A stretch of DNA of 64,000 bases. Origin: Saprospiraceae bacterium (GTDB lineage Bacteria > Bacteroidota > Bacteroidia > Chitinophagales > Saprospiraceae). The translations under genes and the position numbers were made by a program. The stretch lies in assembly GCA_019638455.1 (NCBI GenBank), contig JAHBTU010000004.1, forward strand, positions 248,001-312,000, written 5' to 3'. Positions 62,759-64,000 of this stretch are shown one piece after another. Position 1 is the first letter of the stretch. Each line of letters starts with the position of its first letter. Under the pieces are notes generated by a model that saw only the letters and a program-made list of their open reading frames with translations, was not told the origin of the DNA and did not search any database.

Positions 62759-64000
62759 ATGAATAAAAATTGCTACCGATTGCGGTGTTTCCAGCTCACC
62801 GTTTTGGCTTGCCTGGTGGTCGCCGATACCGCCGGGCAGTCGCTCATTTTGCCCAAGGAGCCTTTGCAACAACGATTTATCGGCACCGCCGGACAGGATG
62901 AACTGCGCACTTTGGCCATCAACTGGCGGGGCGACATCGCTGCTGCCGGCAACACCAACCGAGGTAGCCAAGGTGGAGAAGACATCGTATTCGTGGCCTT
63001 TGATGCTCAACTGAACAAAATCGTGGAGCGCCATATCGGTCGCCAAAACGACGATGGTTGCGGGCAAATAGCCGTCCTGCCCGACGGGCGCTACGTCTTG
63101 GCCGGCTACTCCACCACACCCAGCAGCCGCCACAAAACTAAGGCCCGTTATTTCGGCAAAAAAGACGGCTGGTTGCTCATCTTGGACGAACGGGGCGAGA
63201 CGGAGCGGGAAATCTTGCTCGGCACTCCCGACGACGATGCTTTCGTGAGCGTGGCCACCAGCCCAAATGGCGATGTGTGGTTGGCTGGCAACTCCGGCCA
63301 ATCGGCATGGCTGCTGCGGCTCAACCCAGCGCTGGAAGTCGTGTGGGAGCGCCGCCTCCAATATCACCGACTGCCTACCCTCGCGACGGCAGCGGCGCTC
63401 ACGCCAGAGGGGACATTTTTCGCCGTAGGCACCGCCGAGGAATTCGGGCGGCAACATTTATGGGTCGTTGGGCTGGATGCCGACGGGCAGCAGCTCATGG
63501 AAAAAATATACCCGACATCACAGGCAGAACAAGGCACGGCCATTGCTGCGCTCGACAGCAACATGTTTGCTATCGTGGGGAATGTGTACGACCCCCGCGA
63601 CCGCGAAAACGGCTTTCTAAGCATACTGGGACACAACGGCAAGATGCATCTGTACCAGCCCTTGGGCGGACGGGAGTTCGATGCTACCCACGCTGTATTG
63701 CGCTTGCACAACGGGCAGCTGCTGACGGCGGGCGGTAGCGCCTCTTTGGAGCGCGGTAGCCGGCGCATCTCTGCTTGGCTTGCACAGTTTGACTTGGAAA
63801 GCAAGCACATCAAAGACCACTACTACGGCAGCAAGCTCGATGATGTCCTATACGCTTTGGCCGAACACCCCGATGGGAGACTGTTCGCCGTGGGCGCCAC
63901 AGCCCGGCAGGTTCTGAAAATGAGGCAAGGATGGCTTTTGCAGTTGCTGCCTCGTTCCGAACGCAAAGCCAAACCCGAAACGCTGACCGTGCGCACACAG
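62759..64000 (+). CDS. Secreted beta-propeller protein (truncated at the window end)
   Basis: The frame is open from ATG 62759 to the last base (414 codons, no stop), so the gene continues beyond the window. The signal peptide is MNKNCYRLRCFQLTVLACLVVADTAGQ. Blade-like blocks recur (FIGTAGQDELRTLAINWRGDIAAAGNTN, HIGRQNDDGCGQIAVLPDGRYVLAGYS, LLGTPDDDAFVSVATSPNGDVWLAGNS) and resemble those of the propeller at 6963-9089. It follows the protease gene by 44 bp on the same strand and is probably part of the same operon. Downstream domains, including any T9SS tail, cannot be seen. Confidence 0.8.
   Translation, partial: MNKNCYRLRCFQLTVLACLVVADTAGQSLILPKEPLQQRFIGTAGQDELRTLAINWRGDIAAAGNTNRGSQGGEDIVFVAFDAQLNKIVERHIGRQNDDGCGQIAVLPDGRYVLAGYSTTPSSRHKTKARYFGKKDGWLLILDERGETEREILLGTPDDDAFVSVATSPNGDVWLAGNSGQSAWLLRLNPALEVVWERRLQYHRLPTLATAAALTPEGTFFAVGTAEEFGRQHLWVVGLDADGQQLMEKIYPTSQAEQGTAIAALDSNMFAIVGNVYDPRDRENGFLSILGHNGKMHLYQPLGGREFDATHAVLRLHNGQLLTAGGSASLERGSRRISAWLAQFDLESKHIKDHYYGSKLDDVLYALAEHPDGRLFAVGATARQVLKMRQGWLLQLLPRSERKAKPETLTVRTQ

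Overview
The window reads as chromosomal DNA of a free-living member of the Bacteroidota, most like Saprospiria/Chitinophagia. Supporting signs are several secreted proteins with type IX secretion (T9SS) C-terminal domains, SprB-type repeat modules, a SusC/SusD/SusE-F outer-membrane trio, many Bacteroidota-type lipoproteins, sparse Shine-Dalgarno sequences and a few TTG-N21-TAnnTTTG promoter candidates. I see no rRNA, tRNA, CRISPR array or full-length transposase gene.

Layout. 1-6.9 kb: 3' end of engB, a PlsB-like acyltransferase, a lipoprotein, a crotonase, GtrA, a macro-domain protein and an orphan Cas6. 7-17.9 kb: a seven-bladed T9SS propeller, a small outer-membrane protein, an O-methyltransferase-like protein, a MATE exporter, an ATP-grasp protein, an FKBP isomerase, a Kup potassium transporter and a PaaJ/PcaF-like thiolase. 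17.9-19 kb: a gene-free island of nested repeats that includes a 14-bp minisatellite. 19-28 kb: a leucine-rich-repeat protein, a giant PhoX-type protein, an NAD(P)-binding oxidoreductase divergent from an HxlR regulator, and small membrane and regulator genes. 28-34.7 kb: a SusC-SusD-SusE/F operon with no glycoside hydrolase beside it. 34.9-45.8 kb: MscS, an M1 aminopeptidase lipoprotein, XseB, a SET-domain protein, a LemA-TPM-TPM cluster, a large helical protein and CutA. 45.8-46.6 kb: a second repeat graveyard. 46.6-56.2 kb: outer-membrane proteins, a PhoD-like phosphatase, a pseudouridine synthase, RibD, tryptophan 2,3-dioxygenase, GcvT, a bleomycin-hydrolase-like peptidase and a GT-C-like membrane protein. 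56.3-64 kb: a SprB-repeat T9SS protein with a fibronectin-like partner, divergent from an operon of ECF sigma factor, membrane TPR protein, secreted papain-like protease and a propeller protein that runs off the window.

The least explained feature is the density of small non-coding repeat elements. At least eight families (called A-E and G-I here) occur. Family D is flanked by 9-bp direct duplications at three perfect sites and one decayed site. Family H1 packages the 14-bp minisatellite between 20-bp terminal inverted repeats with an 8-bp flanking duplication. Family A sits inside copies of B and C. Several copies abut or supply stop codons of neighbouring genes (ribD, a winged-helix regulator, an RluE-like gene, the M1 peptidase). 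These look like non-autonomous mobile elements that accumulate at gene ends.

Functionally the window combines nutrient capture (SusCDE, PhoX, PhoD-like, Kup), surface display (T9SS cargo), membrane homeostasis (MscS, LemA/TPM, acyltransferase) and housekeeping. The sigma factor-led protease/propeller operon is the best candidate for a poorly described system.
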